From the NCBI GenBank assembly GCA_002284615.2, contig MU069629.1:396729-440122 (forward strand): 43,394 bases of DNA, given 5' to 3'. Source of the DNA: Dunaliella salina. Its lineage: Eukaryota > Chlorophyta > Chlorophyceae > Chlamydomonadales > Dunaliellaceae. Made by a program: the position numbers and the translations under genes. Below, one piece after another: positions 11,450-34,654 of this stretch. Under the pieces are notes generated by a model. It made no database searches, was not told the origin of the DNA, and saw nothing but the letters and a program-made list of their open reading frames with translations. Within the stretch, counting starts at the first letter, position 1, and the number at the start of each line of letters is the position of its first letter.

Positions 11450-12165
11450 CGGTTTAAATAGTTCCACCGACACCCATGAGAATGGGGTGAATTGCTTTAG
11501 CTTTGGCGCTTATAGATTTATGGAGGTCTGCGTGCTGCTGCTTAGCCGCGTTCAGCTTATGCTCTGGCCTTGTGTCCTCACAGAACTTGATTTCTACTAG
11601 GTGCACAAGACGTTCGTGCACAAGAAGTTCATGGGATCGCCTCACAGGGCTAGTTCTTGTGGTCCTCTGTGGATGTGCGCAAAGCGTGGTGTGAATGTAT
11701 AGGAGAAACACTGTTAAAAGTTTGCTTGGCATTATAAGGGGTGATCGTAATAGCATCTGGTCAACTTGAGTCCCTTCCTCTCTCGAAGGTCACGAGGGAA
11801 GAGTGGGTTATAGTTCTGTTTGAGACATGCGTAGGCAGCTTGAGGTTGTGTTGTGCAAGTTTAAAATTGCTTCCTATGTCTTCTAGACCAGGCCTGCTCC
11901 CAGAGGGCTGTTGCTAAGTGCTTTCGTAATTATTCTGCCTGCTATATAATGTCTTTCAGTTTTCATGTTGGAGATGATACGGTTCTGGCAGCCTAAGAGC
12001 ATGTGGAGTGCGCTGTCCAATTGATGGCAGCCCGGGAGAGGGCATATTGGTTCAGTAGACCTCTTTAAAACGGACTGCATGTTTTTGATTGTAGAGGGTG
12101 CCTGTGCGATACTGCAGGATGTTGCGCTTCATAGGTACAGAAATGTAGGGCATATTTCTGAAGGC
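11450..12165 (-). pseudogene. Degenerate retroelement C terminus: CCHC knuckle and PD-(D/E)XK nuclease
   Basis: Minus-strand pieces are homologous to the end of the 40148-42394 ORF. LQYRTGTLYNQKHAVRFK aligns with MKYRTDTLYTQSHASNF; CPLPGCHQLDSALHMLLGC is the CCHC knuckle; HLVEIKFCEDTRP aligns with HLVELKFCPDTNP, holding the E-x-K pair of the nuclease; and HPILMGVGGTI aligns with HTILIGVGGTIY. At least two frame changes and several stops are present. RNase H and methyltransferase-like parts are absent, so this is a 5'-truncated, diverged copy. Confidence 0.75.
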
Positions 12166-12299
12166 ATTGCTGTTTTTTTGTCTGCATGCGGCAATAAGTT
12201 TTGATAGTAAGAGTACGTCGAAATGTTGTATTTCATTACAGGACCTGGTTTTTCAGTAACAAAAAAACACGGTAACGCAGTAACATAGACTTGTACCGT

Positions 12300-12510
12300 G
12301 CAGCAACCATCAGGGGCATGGCTAGCAATCCTCCAGATTTCCATTAGTTCTGTCTCTTGCTCTCTCCTAGGCTAGTTTTGTCTAGTTTAGGTGGAGGGCC
12401 TCCTGGTGAGGCCTCTAACTTTTGTTAGGGGTTCTTCCCTTAATGCACGCGGCCTTTGGCTTGCGTAGACTTATCTTTTTCTTTTTCTTTTCTTTGGTTG
12501 CTTGCAACCC
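12300..12510 (+). mobile_element. 3'-end-only retroposon copy, partner of 40005-40185
   Basis: This segment is the reverse complement of 40005-40185 at roughly 90% identity, including CTAGCAATCCTCCAGAT, TAGGTGGAGGGCCTCCTGG and CACGCGGCCTTTGGCTTGCG. It ends in a (CTTTTT)n-like tail at 12478-12500. In the 40-kb element the same sequence is the 3'-terminal region, so this is read as a severely 5'-truncated insertion. Confidence 0.7.
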
Positions 12511-12522
12511 CAATGTATTCGG

Positions 12523-12665
12523 GCTGTAATCAGTGACGACTGCTGGGTTGCGGTCTATGTTACAAGAAACCACTGATTATTAGTTACCCTCTCGTATTCA
12601 GGCAGTAACCCATGATGACTGCTTGGTTGCGGTCTATGTTACAAGAAACCACTGATTTCTAGATT
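12523..12665. repeat. ~79-bp tandem repeat, left block
   Basis: Two copies of a unit with GTTGCGGTCTATGTTACAAG, AAACCACTGATT and TTACCCTCTCGTATTC, spaced 79 bp. The same unit resumes at 13905, on the other side of the 84-bp satellite. Confidence 0.8.
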
Positions 12666-12679
12666 TCTAGACACAACAG

Positions 12680-13802
12680 CTGAATCCCACGCGGGATCCA
12701 GCAGAGGTCAGATTGGCACTGTCTCTGTTCAAGCGCACGAAAGATGGATCACGCGCACAAAAGCTGGATCCCACGCGGGATCCAGCAGAGGTCAGGTTGG
12801 CACTGTCTCTTTCAAGCGCACCAGAAATGGATCACGCGCACAAAAGCTGGATCCCGCGCGGTATCCAACAGAGGTCAGATTGGCACTGTTTCTGTTCAAG
12901 CGCATGAAAAATGGATCCCGCGCACAAAAGNNNNNNNNNNNNNNNNNNNNNNNNNNNNNNNNNNNNNNNNNNNNNNNNNNNNNNNNNNNNNNNNNNNNNN
13001 NNNNNNNNNNNNNNNNNNNNNNNNNNNNNNNNNNNNNNNNNNNNNNNNNNNNNNNNNNNNNNNNNNNNNNNNNNNNNNNNNNNNNNNNNNNNNNNNNNNN
13101 NNNNNNNNNNNNNNNNNNNNNNNNNNNNNNNNNNNNNNNNNNNNNNNNNNNNNNNNNNNNNNNNNNNNNNNNNNNNNNNNNNNNNNNNNNNNNNNNNNNN
13201 NNNNNATCACGCGCACAAAAGCTGGATCTCGCGCGGGATCCAGCAGAGGTCAGGTTGGCACTATCCCTGTTCAAGCGCACAAAAGCTGGATCCCGCGCGG
13301 GATCCAACAGAGATCAGATTGGCACTGTTTATGTTCAAGCGCACAAAAGATGGACCCTGCGCACAAAAGCTGGATCCCGCGCGGGATCCAACAGAGGTTA
13401 GATTGGCACTGTCTCTGTTCAAGCGCACAAAAGATGGACCCTGCGCACAAAAGCTGGATCCCGCGCGGGATCTAACAGAGGTCAGGTTGGCACTGTCTCT
13501 GTTCAAGCGCACGATAGATGGATCCCGCGCACAAAAGCTGGATCCCGCGCGGGATTCAGCAGAGGTCAGACTGGCACTCTCTTTGTTCAAGCGCACAAAA
13601 GCTGGATACAGCGCACAAAAGCTGGATCCCGCACACGATCCAGAAGAGGTCAGATTGGCACTGTCTCTGTTCAAGCGCACGAAAGATGGATCTTGCGCAC
13701 AAAAGCTGGATCCCGCGCGGGATCCATTAGAGGTCAGATTGGCACTGTCTCTGTTCAAGCGCACGAAAGATGGATCACGTGCACGAAAGCTGAATCCCGC
13801 AC
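12680..13802. repeat. 84-bp satellite with palindromic core
   Basis: The 84-bp unit (28 codons) is repeated about 12 times around an assembly gap, with shorter ~63-bp variants and one 83-bp variant. Each typical unit holds a 22-bp perfect palindrome (CTGG-ATCCCGCGCGGGAT-CCAG), then CAGAGGTCAG, TTGGCACTGTCTCTGTTCAA and GCGCACAAAAG. Because the unit is a multiple of three, long frames stay open on both strands, for instance KLDPARDPAEVRLALSLFKR. Nothing indicates that these are genes. Confidence 0.9.
12931..13205. other. Assembly gap (275 N)
   Basis: Unsequenced or collapsed satellite; copy number is therefore unknown. ORFs crossing it are meaningless. Confidence 0.99.
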
Positions 13803-13905
13803 TGAGACAAATCTGAAGGCTTGCTTTCAAGCGCTTGAAAGCTGTAATCAAGCGCTTGAACGCCGTTCTTGCGCAAGAAAGCCCGTCCTTGCGGGAGGCG
13901 TTTAC
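13803..13905. repeat. Cluster of short palindromes
   Basis: TTTCAAGCGCTTGAAA, TCAAGCGCTTGA and TTCTTGCGCAAGAA follow one another between the 84-bp satellite and the ~79-bp repeats. Confidence 0.7.
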
Positions 13906-14290
13906 CTGAGTGCTGCTCGGTTGCGGTCTATATTACAAGCTTTCTTAAGAAACCACTGATTTCTAGTTACCCTCTTGTACTCGGTCAGTGACAAAGGATG
14001 ACTGCTCGGTTGCGGTCTATGTTACAAGAAACCACTGATTTGTAGTTACCCTCTCGTATTTGGTTAGTGACGAAGGATGACTTGAAGGTTGCTCCATGTT
14101 ACAAGAAGCCACTGATTATTAGTCACCCAAGTGTGATCATTCAGTAACCTCTTGAGGCCAGCCTGGTTGCTGTTAATGTTGCTTAAAACCACTGATTACT
14201 AGTCACCCTATTGTAACCATTCAGTAAGATCTGGTGTCCAGCCTGGTTGCTGTTCATGTACTGGTAACCAATGGTCACCAGTAACCCTCT
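13905..14290. repeat. ~78-bp tandem repeat, right block
   Basis: About five diverging copies of the unit seen at 12523-12665, decaying rightward (GTTGCGGTCTAT, then GTTGCTCCATG, then GTTGCTGTTAATG). Confidence 0.75.
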
Positions 14291-14639
14291 CTTCATCAGT
14301 CTGTTACAATAGAAACAAGCCTGGTTGTCATCATGGCACTGCCACCACCAGGAACCAGAAAAAGAATTAGCCAATACGAAGCACTGTAGCTGCTGTCATC
14401 AATCAAAGCCTTTGAGGTAGGCTTTGTAACGGTCCCGTAATGAAATACAACATTCCAACGTAGTAACCTGTCTTGGCATTGGCATATTCGAGCTTGTGTT
14501 TAATATGCATTTGAGAGCATCTTGAAGTTGGGGAGATAGGTGAGCTTGGGGGCAGGCAGGGGCCCTGTAGATATACCCGCGGCATGCACTCTTTTTTCTT
14601 TCTTTCTTTCTTTTACTGGGAAAAAGCAAGTGTACATTT

Positions 14640-15249
14640 AGGAAAGACCCAACAGTCAGTGCTGAAGCTGAGAGTGAGCTTCACCAGTTCAGACCAAGAA
14701 AGAGCGGAGGGTCCGCTCCACTACAAGGTTTGTGACAGAAAATCTGGGATCTAATGCAGGAGGTAAATGTATCATTACATTCCCTCCTGCTTGTAAATTT
14801 GGACGTCTGGGCCAAAACCACGGAGCCCTACCTGAAGAAACAATTTCTTGCCCAAGGTAAAAAATCCCCGGACCTGAAGCTCGCCTGGACGGTCCCAGTT
14901 TGGTCTGGTCTGTCAGGGGGCCCGCAAATCCACTAGGCCACGGGTTAGATCTTTGATACCTTGTAAAAGTAAGCACGGCTGTCTGTCTGGGGGCTTTCCT
15001 ACCTTTTGTAAAGACAGGCAGACTGAGGAAACCAGCGCAATTAGGGTATGCAAAGGGCAAGAGGGGTCCGTGATCCGGAAAGCCAGCACAATGCCCAACT
15101 TTGACCGGAGTCTGGAATTATGTCTGGTGGCAGTTGGTAGTTATGAACTGGGAAAGGGTCTGTGTCGTTACACACAGCTTGCCCAAGTTGGTGGGGCTCA
15201 CTTTTAGAATCAGTGCTGAGTCAGCGCTGCTGACTGTTGGGTCTTTCCT
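14640..15249. mobile_element. Inverted pair of family A retroposon ends (or a MITE)
   Basis: AGGAAAGACCCAACAGTCAG at 14640 recurs exactly as its reverse complement ending at 15249, like 20-bp TIRs of a 610-bp MITE. However, the same outward end plus flank (CTTTCCTTAATGCACGCTGG, AGTGAGCCCCACC) occurs singly at 34060-34170 and 15900-15965. Two oppositely oriented retroposon tails therefore explain it equally well. I see no clear target duplication. A TTTC-rich tail follows on the left (14590-14620). Confidence 0.5.
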
Positions 15250-15688
15250 TCCTGCACGCTGGTTGTTGTCCAGGAAGACTCCTCCTATTCACTCCTGCAC
15301 TCTCCCCATTTATCAGGTCCCATCGATGCCTTTGTTTCACATTCTAGAGCATCACTGGCAAATGCAGTGAATGCTACACTTTTCAGGATGCAGAGTGGTA
15401 CTGGAAGAGGGGGTCTCAGGAGAGGTGCAGCCGTCCCTGATTTTCACCTACCTGTGAAGCAGGCAGCAGGCTTAAGCCTGGGGAATGGACTCCCGCCCAT
15501 ATTAGGGCTACGGCCAGCCCCTGTGCAAGAGGGGGGCCCAGAGATGATGGATAGCTTTCTCGGAGGATAAGGGTAGGGTCTTAAGTTTGCTGGACAGGGC
15601 CTCTGTCCAGTCCTGTTCTCTGTCAAGACAACAGCATCATGGGTGTCTTAGGTGGAGCTTAGGTGGAGGCCAACTAGCTGGAGTAGGT
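15250..15688. other. No feature recognised
   Basis: Intergenic DNA with only short open frames and no repeat partner found by eye within the window. Confidence 0.4.
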
Positions 15689-15770
15689 AAGGTTACACCC
15701 CTGTACCTGCCTACATGGGCAGCTGAGCGGGAACACAGAGGCCTGTAACCAGACCAGTCTAAATGAAAAA
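15689..15770 (-). mobile_element. Dispersed repeat family B
   Basis: GGTAAGGTTACACC, GGGCAGCTGAGCGG, AACACAGAGG and TGTAACCAGACCAG are shared with 29684-29755 and 29955-30050. Read on the minus strand, each copy ends in TGTAACCTTACC-type short repeats, resembling a LINE 3' tail. Confidence 0.6.
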
Positions 15771-15899
15771 ATAGAGTGCTAGAAGCTGCTGACACAGCAT
15801 TTCTGGCAGACACCAATTGGTCAAGTTGCAACTTGCTGGCCAGCACCACATGGGATAGACTTATGTGGTTGCCTTCCTCTTAGTCTGAACTGGTTGGGC

Positions 15900-15965
15900 T
15901 TTCTTTCGGTTTCAGCGCTGACTTCAGGGTCTTTCCTTAATGCCAGTGTAGACGACTTCTTCTTT
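15900..15965 (+). mobile_element. Family A retroposon end
   Basis: CAGCGCTGAC, GGGTCTTTCCTTAATGCCAG and TGTAGACGACTTCTTCTTTT match the consensus end shared by the other family A copies. Confidence 0.5.
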
Positions 15966-16567
15966 TGGTGAATGCAGGTCACTCTGTCTGAGACTTGCGA
16001 GCCCAAAATACGTAAGCTTCAAGCTTTTAGGAGGATCTTGTGTGCTGGAATGCCAAACAGCTTGCAGAGAGAGGAAAGCTCTCTCAGGGACACCGCACCT
16101 GGACCCCTTCGACCTTGAAATTTGACCGAAGACAATGTTTACATGCAAGGTAGTCCATCATATACTCTCAAGAGATCAAGCAGGGAATATCTGACGCCAA
16201 CTGCCGAATTTTATGCAGACTGTCGACCATCTGATGTTAAAAGGTTTTTCTCGTCCGTCGCAGTTCTGTCGCCAGTGACGTCCTCAGAATCCAATTTTCA
16301 TTGTGGGAAAAAACAGAAAACATTTTACAAGCATGGATTTTTTCGCGGGTTGACCATGCCCATCATCGTTGATCATGCGAAGCCAGAGCAAAAGAGCTTC
16401 CGTCCGTACAACAAAAATCATTTTAGAATAAGCATGGGGATATCCATCCGGGTCTGCAGAATTCTGGTGGTTTGTAAATACGTTTCATGTGAGTTAGCCT
16501 GACCCTTTGAGCACAACATTTATACATGGGTGTACACCCAGGGGCTCATCATCAGGGGAAGAAGAGG

Positions 16568-29124
<12,557 letters not shown>

Positions 29125-29429
29125 GAGCAGCTTTGTTGCTGCTGCTGCTTAGCTTGTTCAAGTAGAAGGTGGCCTTGTAGATCCTTGTGTGGGTCCTGGT
29201 CCACCAAAATCCGAGGATGGGGGTTAGAGTTGCTTCCCAGGAGCTTAACGCATGTCTGCTGTGGGACAAGAAAAACATTTGATTCAATAAGCTCCTGATA
29301 AGCATTGTTATTTTATGGAAGAGGGATTTAAATTAAAGACACATGCGGAGTATGATATTGCCAAGCAGCCCGAAGAACAAGGGTTTCCTGGACTTTCATA
29401 AGTCTCCATATTGTTCATGTGCCCCCGGT

Positions 29430-29434
29430 TGTAA
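29430..29434 (+). promoter_or_regulatory. Candidate TGTAA polyadenylation signal
   Basis: TGTAA, the usual chlorophyte signal, lies about 305 bp after the transporter stop codon. A 5-bp motif can occur by chance. Confidence 0.35.
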
Positions 29435-29683
29435 GTTAACCTATTGAAGTGTTGGCGCGTGGACAAGTGGACAACTGTTTGTGTTTTCTTGGAGGTGCAG
29501 GTGACTTTGGCCGACTGTCTTCAAGTTATCATCAAGTGCCATTCTTGGAGCTCAGGTGTTGCAACACAACTGGTCATTCTCGGACTGTTTATCAGCAGCA
29601 TTTCATTGTCTCCCTCCAAGATTTGGATTGGACACGCTGCCTACCTTTTTAAATGTGCCATTCAGGTAATGTTTCAGGTAGAA

Positions 29684-29755
29684 GGTAAGGTAACGTCACA
29701 TCGCTTTATCCGCCTACAAGGGCAGCTGAGCGGAGACATAGAGGTCGTAACCGGA
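29684..29755 (-). mobile_element. Dispersed repeat family B
   Basis: Second copy of the 15689-15770 repeat: ATCCGCCTACAAGGGCAGCT, GAGCGGAGACATAGAGG. Confidence 0.6.
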
Positions 29756-29954
29756 ACACTTCAAGCAAAAATGAAAGCAGTGCTCAAATTGAGCTCAGGC
29801 ACTCAACGCAGGCACAGCATTTCAAGCATGCAGACACATTTGGCTAATGCTAAGACATCTTGGTTCATGAAGTCCATGAAGCGTGTTGGACTACCGGGAG
29901 GTGCACAGCTGAACAAAGATGGATGGATGATGGAACTGAGTGCGCAAGTCTGTC

Positions 29955-30050
29955 AGGTAAGGTAAGGTAAGGTTACACGCTATATCCGCCTTCAAGGGCA
30001 GCTGAGCGGAAACACAGAGGTCTGTGACCAGACCAGACTAGGAAATTGAA
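29955..30050 (-). mobile_element. Dispersed repeat family B with (GTAAG)n edge
   Basis: Third copy, beginning with GTAAGGTAAGGTAAGG on + (a CTTAC-repeat tail on -), then TATCCGCCTTCAAGGGCAGC and TGTGACCAGACCAGACTAG. Confidence 0.65.
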
Positions 30051-30249
30051 TGCGTTGCTCAAAACTCAGGCACAGCATTTCAAGCAAGCAGACACAAACT
30101 TGTGCTGTTCATATTGCACAGTGTGCCAAACACATTTGTTGCAAATCCTGAACTTGTAAGGGCACCTCTGCCCGTGCTGCCGCTGGGTTTCCATCCAAAG
30201 ATTTGACTGGATAGTCGCAGGCATGAAATGCCGCCCAATACTGTACAGA

Positions 30250-30400
30250 ACCGTGACCATTTCGCACCCCCTTTTTTCAGCAATTAAATTCCTACATTAT
30301 GCATCAGAAGGGGGCTCACAGCTCTTTTTTGAGCCAATGTGTCTCTTTTTCCTTAATTGATGTAGGGAGAGTTTCTCTGTCTACGTAATTTTTCTTTTCA
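30250..30400 (+). mobile_element. Dispersed repeat plus family A retroposon end
   Basis: 30250-30295 is the inverted partner of 3907-3945. It runs directly into GGGGCTCACAGCTCTTTTTT, GTGTCTCTTTTTCC and AATTGATGTAGGGAGAG (family A), ending in a TTTTTCTTTTC tail. Confidence 0.55.
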
Positions 30401-31013
30401 TTTCTATCAGTATCTTGCTCAAACGTCTTTTTGGCATTATGCATGTTGTATTACGCGCTTTCCAGGGCAGCCTGCCCAATTATTATCAGCATTACGCACA
30501 CTGCCTTCTGCACCTTCAAGGAAGCTTGCACAGAAATTTCAACCAATATGCACCCAAACCCTTACCCACCCCAGCCGCCCCCGTCCCAACCTCTTCAAGA
30601 GGGGGGGGTCCTTCAATTTTCAGCCATTCATTTTTCTCATTCCGCACCTTTACACACCCGCCTGGAAAAACCCATTACGCAGTATGCACCCCTCGAAAAA
30701 AGAACTATATTTGCATAATAGTCATGGAGCGGTATGGTAATTTATGTTGTAAGAAGAGTGGTAAAAGAGGCTTTTATTCCTCTTCCTGGCATCCCACCAG
30801 CCAAGTAAAATGCCCAAGTGTGTGTGACACGTCCTCGTGATTCTGCTGGTAGCATGGGGCTCTTGTGGAGTCGGATTGTCCAGGCAATGGATGATTTGCT
30901 CACGAAGAACCCTCAAAAATATAAGTGTTACTTTTGGCTTCCAGGTTGAAGCATTTGGTTCAATTATTGGATGTTCTTTTGGGGACTGCCTGTGAATGAG
31001 CTACAAGAAGAAA

Positions 31014-31018
<5 letters not shown>
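30401..31018. other. Intergenic, nothing recognised
   Basis: A 141-codon frame at 30415-30840 has no recognisable domain and crosses a poly-G run; I do not call it a gene. Confidence 0.45.

Positions 31019-31080
<62 letters not shown>
31019..31080. repeat. (GA)n microsatellite
   Basis: About 31 GA units, followed by AT-rich DNA. Confidence 0.97.
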
Positions 31081-31083
<3 letters not shown>

Positions 31084-31559
31084 TTAATAGGATAGGTAAA
31101 TATTTATATGAAAATATTATAAGAATAGAATATTAAAAATTGGCAAAGCCAGTCTCTCACGGACTGAAGATGTCAGTCACAATCTCCTAGAGTTGCAAGA
31201 CACATGTGACAATACTTGAGCATGCCTTGATACACATGTGTGGCTGCTTTACCATCGAGCATAGCTAAAAGCACTGCAACATGCGTAACTGCATGAATGG
31301 CTTGCACATTGCTGTGCACATTACTGCGTGCATCTTTGCACGCATCACCGTACGCATGGCTGTATGCATTACTGCGTGGATTATTGCCTGCATGCATTGC
31401 TGGGCACATTGCTGCGTTCATGCATAATGCCCAAATATTGTTACATACATCCTGCATCATCATTGCTGCATGCGTTCCAGAGTGCATGGTGTTTGCTGCA
31501 TGCATCCTTCTCGGCGCTGCAAATGCAAAGGGTGAGCCATGCAAGCTGACTCCCTTTCT

Positions 31560-31564
31560 CACAC

Positions 31565-31620
<56 letters not shown>
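31560..31620. repeat. (CA)n microsatellite downstream of H4
   Basis: On the H4 coding strand this is a TG run lying after the 3' stem-loop; a TG run occupies the matching place after H3. Confidence 0.95.
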
Positions 31621-31624
<4 letters not shown>

Positions 31625-31671
31625 AGACAGAGAGCAGCGATTGCTTCCAATACTATACAACAGTGGGAGGT

Positions 31672-31687
31672 GGTGTTGATAAACACC
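31672..31687 (-). terminator. Histone mRNA 3' stem-loop (H4)
   Basis: On the minus strand GGTGTT-TATC-AACACC forms a 6-bp stem with a 4-nt loop, 57 nt after the H4 stop. It is followed by ACCTCCCACTGTTG, nearly the same as after H3. It matches the replication-dependent histone stem-loop (6-bp stem, tetraloop, ACC-rich flank). Confidence 0.85.
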
Positions 31688-31744
31688 GTTTGAGTTGCTG
31701 CTGTGCGCTAGATGGGCTGCATGCCTCCCGTTGCAAGCTGCTGC

Positions 31745-32734
<990 letters not shown>

Positions 32735-32797
32735 GCAGCAGCAGCAGCATGGCTGTCAGGACATGAGAGGGGAGTGTCTTCCAACCTTCAAACAACC

Positions 32798-32813
32798 GGT
32801 GTTTTTCAACACC
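32798..32813 (+). terminator. Histone mRNA 3' stem-loop (H3)
   Basis: GGTGTT-TTTC-AACACC, a perfect 6-bp stem with a TTTC loop, 63 nt after the stop and followed by ACCACCCACTGTTG. Stem sequence and flank match the H4 copy; only the loop differs. Confidence 0.9.
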
Positions 32814-32833
32814 ACCACCCACTGTTGCTAACA

Positions 32834-32834
<1 letters not shown>

Positions 32835-32888
<54 letters not shown>

Positions 32889-32937
32889 TGNNNNNNNNNN
32901 NNNNNNNNNNNNNNNNNNNNNNNNNNNTGTGTGTGTG
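32835..32937. repeat. (TG)n microsatellite with 37-N gap
   Basis: TG run at 32835-32890, gap of 37 N (32891-32927), TG to 32937. It starts 21 bp after the H3 stem-loop. Confidence 0.95.
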
Positions 32938-32989
32938 ACTGCATGTGTGCATGTGCATGAACGCTTCTATCCATGCAGGGTCTGACTTT

Positions 32990-33235
32990 GCGGTGGTATC
33001 ATGTAATCCCAAACTCTGACCTTGTGAGGCTGATGATAATGTCCAGAATGATCAACATGTCCTCTTTCATTGCATACATCCCCAGCTGGTCTCTTTCCGC
33101 AGGAAATATGCTCCCTTGTTCTCACAGGCAGGATCTCATGATGTGTCCGCTTGTTTAAATCAGAACAACAATAAACTTCCATTTTTCCTTCATGAATTAA
33201 TCGCCTTTTAGGAGCAGGCTAGCAATCGCAATTCT
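32990..33235 (+). mobile_element. LINE C-terminal remnant
   Basis: One plus frame reads NVQNDQHVLFHCIHPQLVSF, RRKYAPLFS and NQNNNKLPFFLHELIAF, matching the copies at 24380 and 33390. A stop interrupts the knuckle region on its left side (CNPKL, stop, PCEADD). Confidence 0.7.
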
Positions 33236-33389
33236 TGACCGATACGAATGTACATGTTGCGTGGTATACATGGATTCTTCAAACACAAAGACCAAAGAAG
33301 GACGTCACTGAGTGAGACATAGTACCAGGTCTTTGAGACTTGCTTCGCTTGTAGATAACAAGTCTGGGTAGGCCCCAACTGGCGGACCC

Positions 33390-33880
33390 TAGGCATCTGC
33401 AAGGTGTATGAAATCATCAGAATGGCTTTGCCTTTCAAGACGCAGTGGCTCAAAATAGAAAAGCCTGCGAGCCCTCTCGAGTCAAACACACATTACCTAG
33501 TGTACAGGTTGAAGGTGGAGACAGCGGCTTGGGATTCTCGAACCTCTCTCGTGTGTGATTGCTGCTCTAGTGCTGAGATTCAGGATGAAGTCCATGCCCT
33601 TTTGACGTGCAGAAACGCAGCTGTTTGTGATTTGAGGAGAAAGTATGCTTACCTGTTCAACTGCTTCTCAGGTGTTTTTTCAATGGAACAACCTTATTTA
33701 CAGCAAGTTAGTGTCCAGGGTGTGCAGGATTTCCTCTTGCAACACAACAACAAGCTTTATTTGTTTATTTCTGAGCTTATGGATATTATGTTGGCTGGCG
33801 AGGACCAGTCACAGGCTGATCAGTCGAACAATCTGGCTGAAGGTCCCCAAATGTAAATCTAAATCTAAATCCAAATCCTA
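33390..33880 (+). pseudogene. LINE C-terminal ORF with CCHC knuckle and (AAATCY)n tail
   Basis: A 150-codon open frame (33404-33853) with YRLKVETAAWDSRTSLV, the knuckle CDCCSSAEIQDEVHALLTC, DLRRKYAYLF, LQHNNKLYLFISELMDIM and NLAEGPQM at the stop. Directly after it come five AAATCT/AAATCC units, a LINE-type tandem tail. This is the best-preserved C terminus of the family in the window; RT and endonuclease parts are missing. It is not a host gene. Confidence 0.75.
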
Positions 33881-34044
33881 GTGTACAAGGGAGGGAAGGT
33901 GGAAGAAACTCACAGCTTTCTTTTAGCTGCCTTTTTGCCTCCCAAAGGTAACTGCCACTTTGCTTCTGATGGTGAATTTGAGTACAAGGTTACAAGAAAG
34001 GCGCCATGGATTATCTCCCTGCCAGGGGACAGTGTATTCCGCCG

Positions 34045-34170
34045 CGAGTACAAGTTAAAAAGTAAAAGTCTACGCTGGCACTTGCCAGCGTGCATTAAGG
34101 AAAGACCCAACAGTTAGCACTGGCACTAACAGTGAGCCCCACCAAAGAAGGCTAGCTATGAGCAGCCCAG
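34045..34170 (-). mobile_element. Family A retroposon end
   Basis: On the minus strand: GGTGGGGCTCACTGTTAG, AACTGTTGGGTCTTTCCTTA, ATGCACGCTGGCAAG and GCGTAGACTTTTACTTTTT. The GCTGGCACTTGCCAGC segment is a perfect hairpin. Confidence 0.6.
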
Positions 34171-34384
34171 CTAATGAGGGTCCGGCGGGTAGTCGGCCAT
34201 CCGTCCGGCTGCGCGCCTCGCTGGCCTGTACACAGCCCTCTCTGTAGCCCCCTCCCCCAAACCCCCATTGCTTATGTTATTGAGTTGGATGGCATTTTTG
34301 GGGTTGTGAATTTTTGTTAGGGACTTAACAGCGTGATAGTGGAGTTCTTTGGCAGTTTCAAAGTTTGTTTGCTTTGTCTTTTGT

Positions 34385-34650
34385 TAGGCCAAGTTTGCAG
34401 AGAGGATCAATAGTGTAGGGATTGACAAGCTTACGAAACAATACCCAGGGATGCTCTTTAAACTCATCTTCAAAGCATTCGCATGCCATGTTGCTTGCTG
34501 GCTATTCTGGAAAACATTTATGACAATGATGAGTACATCTTGGTGGATGGGTGAAAGCGAGCACATGTGCATCCTAGACTAGGGGTTAAGCAAGGCTGTT
34601 TATTGTCTCCTCTGCTATTTTCCTTATATACTAATAAGGAAAATGTGTCA
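34385..34650 (+). mobile_element. LINE reverse-transcriptase fragment
   Basis: The plus frame contains AYETIPRDAL (motif A region), a stop, then LLAILENIYDNDEYILVDG, a stop and LGVKQGCLLSPLLFSLYTN, the canonical LINE RT block with QGC-LSPLLF. The catalytic YxDD part is cut off at about 34650, where an unrelated APE fragment begins, so a second LINE appears to have inserted here. Confidence 0.7.
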
Positions 34651-34654
34651 TAAA

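Noticed and set aside
12744..13851. 200-300 codon ORFs over the satellite and N gap on both strands
   Set aside because: Open only because the unit is a multiple of three and Ns are read as X; several frames and both strands are equally open.
29444..29965. 173-codon plus-strand ORF after the transporter
   Set aside because: No recognisable domain, and it runs through repeat family B; more likely 3' flank.
30415..30840. 141-codon plus-strand ORF
   Set aside because: Crosses a poly-G run and low-complexity sequence, with no domain and no splice-site support.
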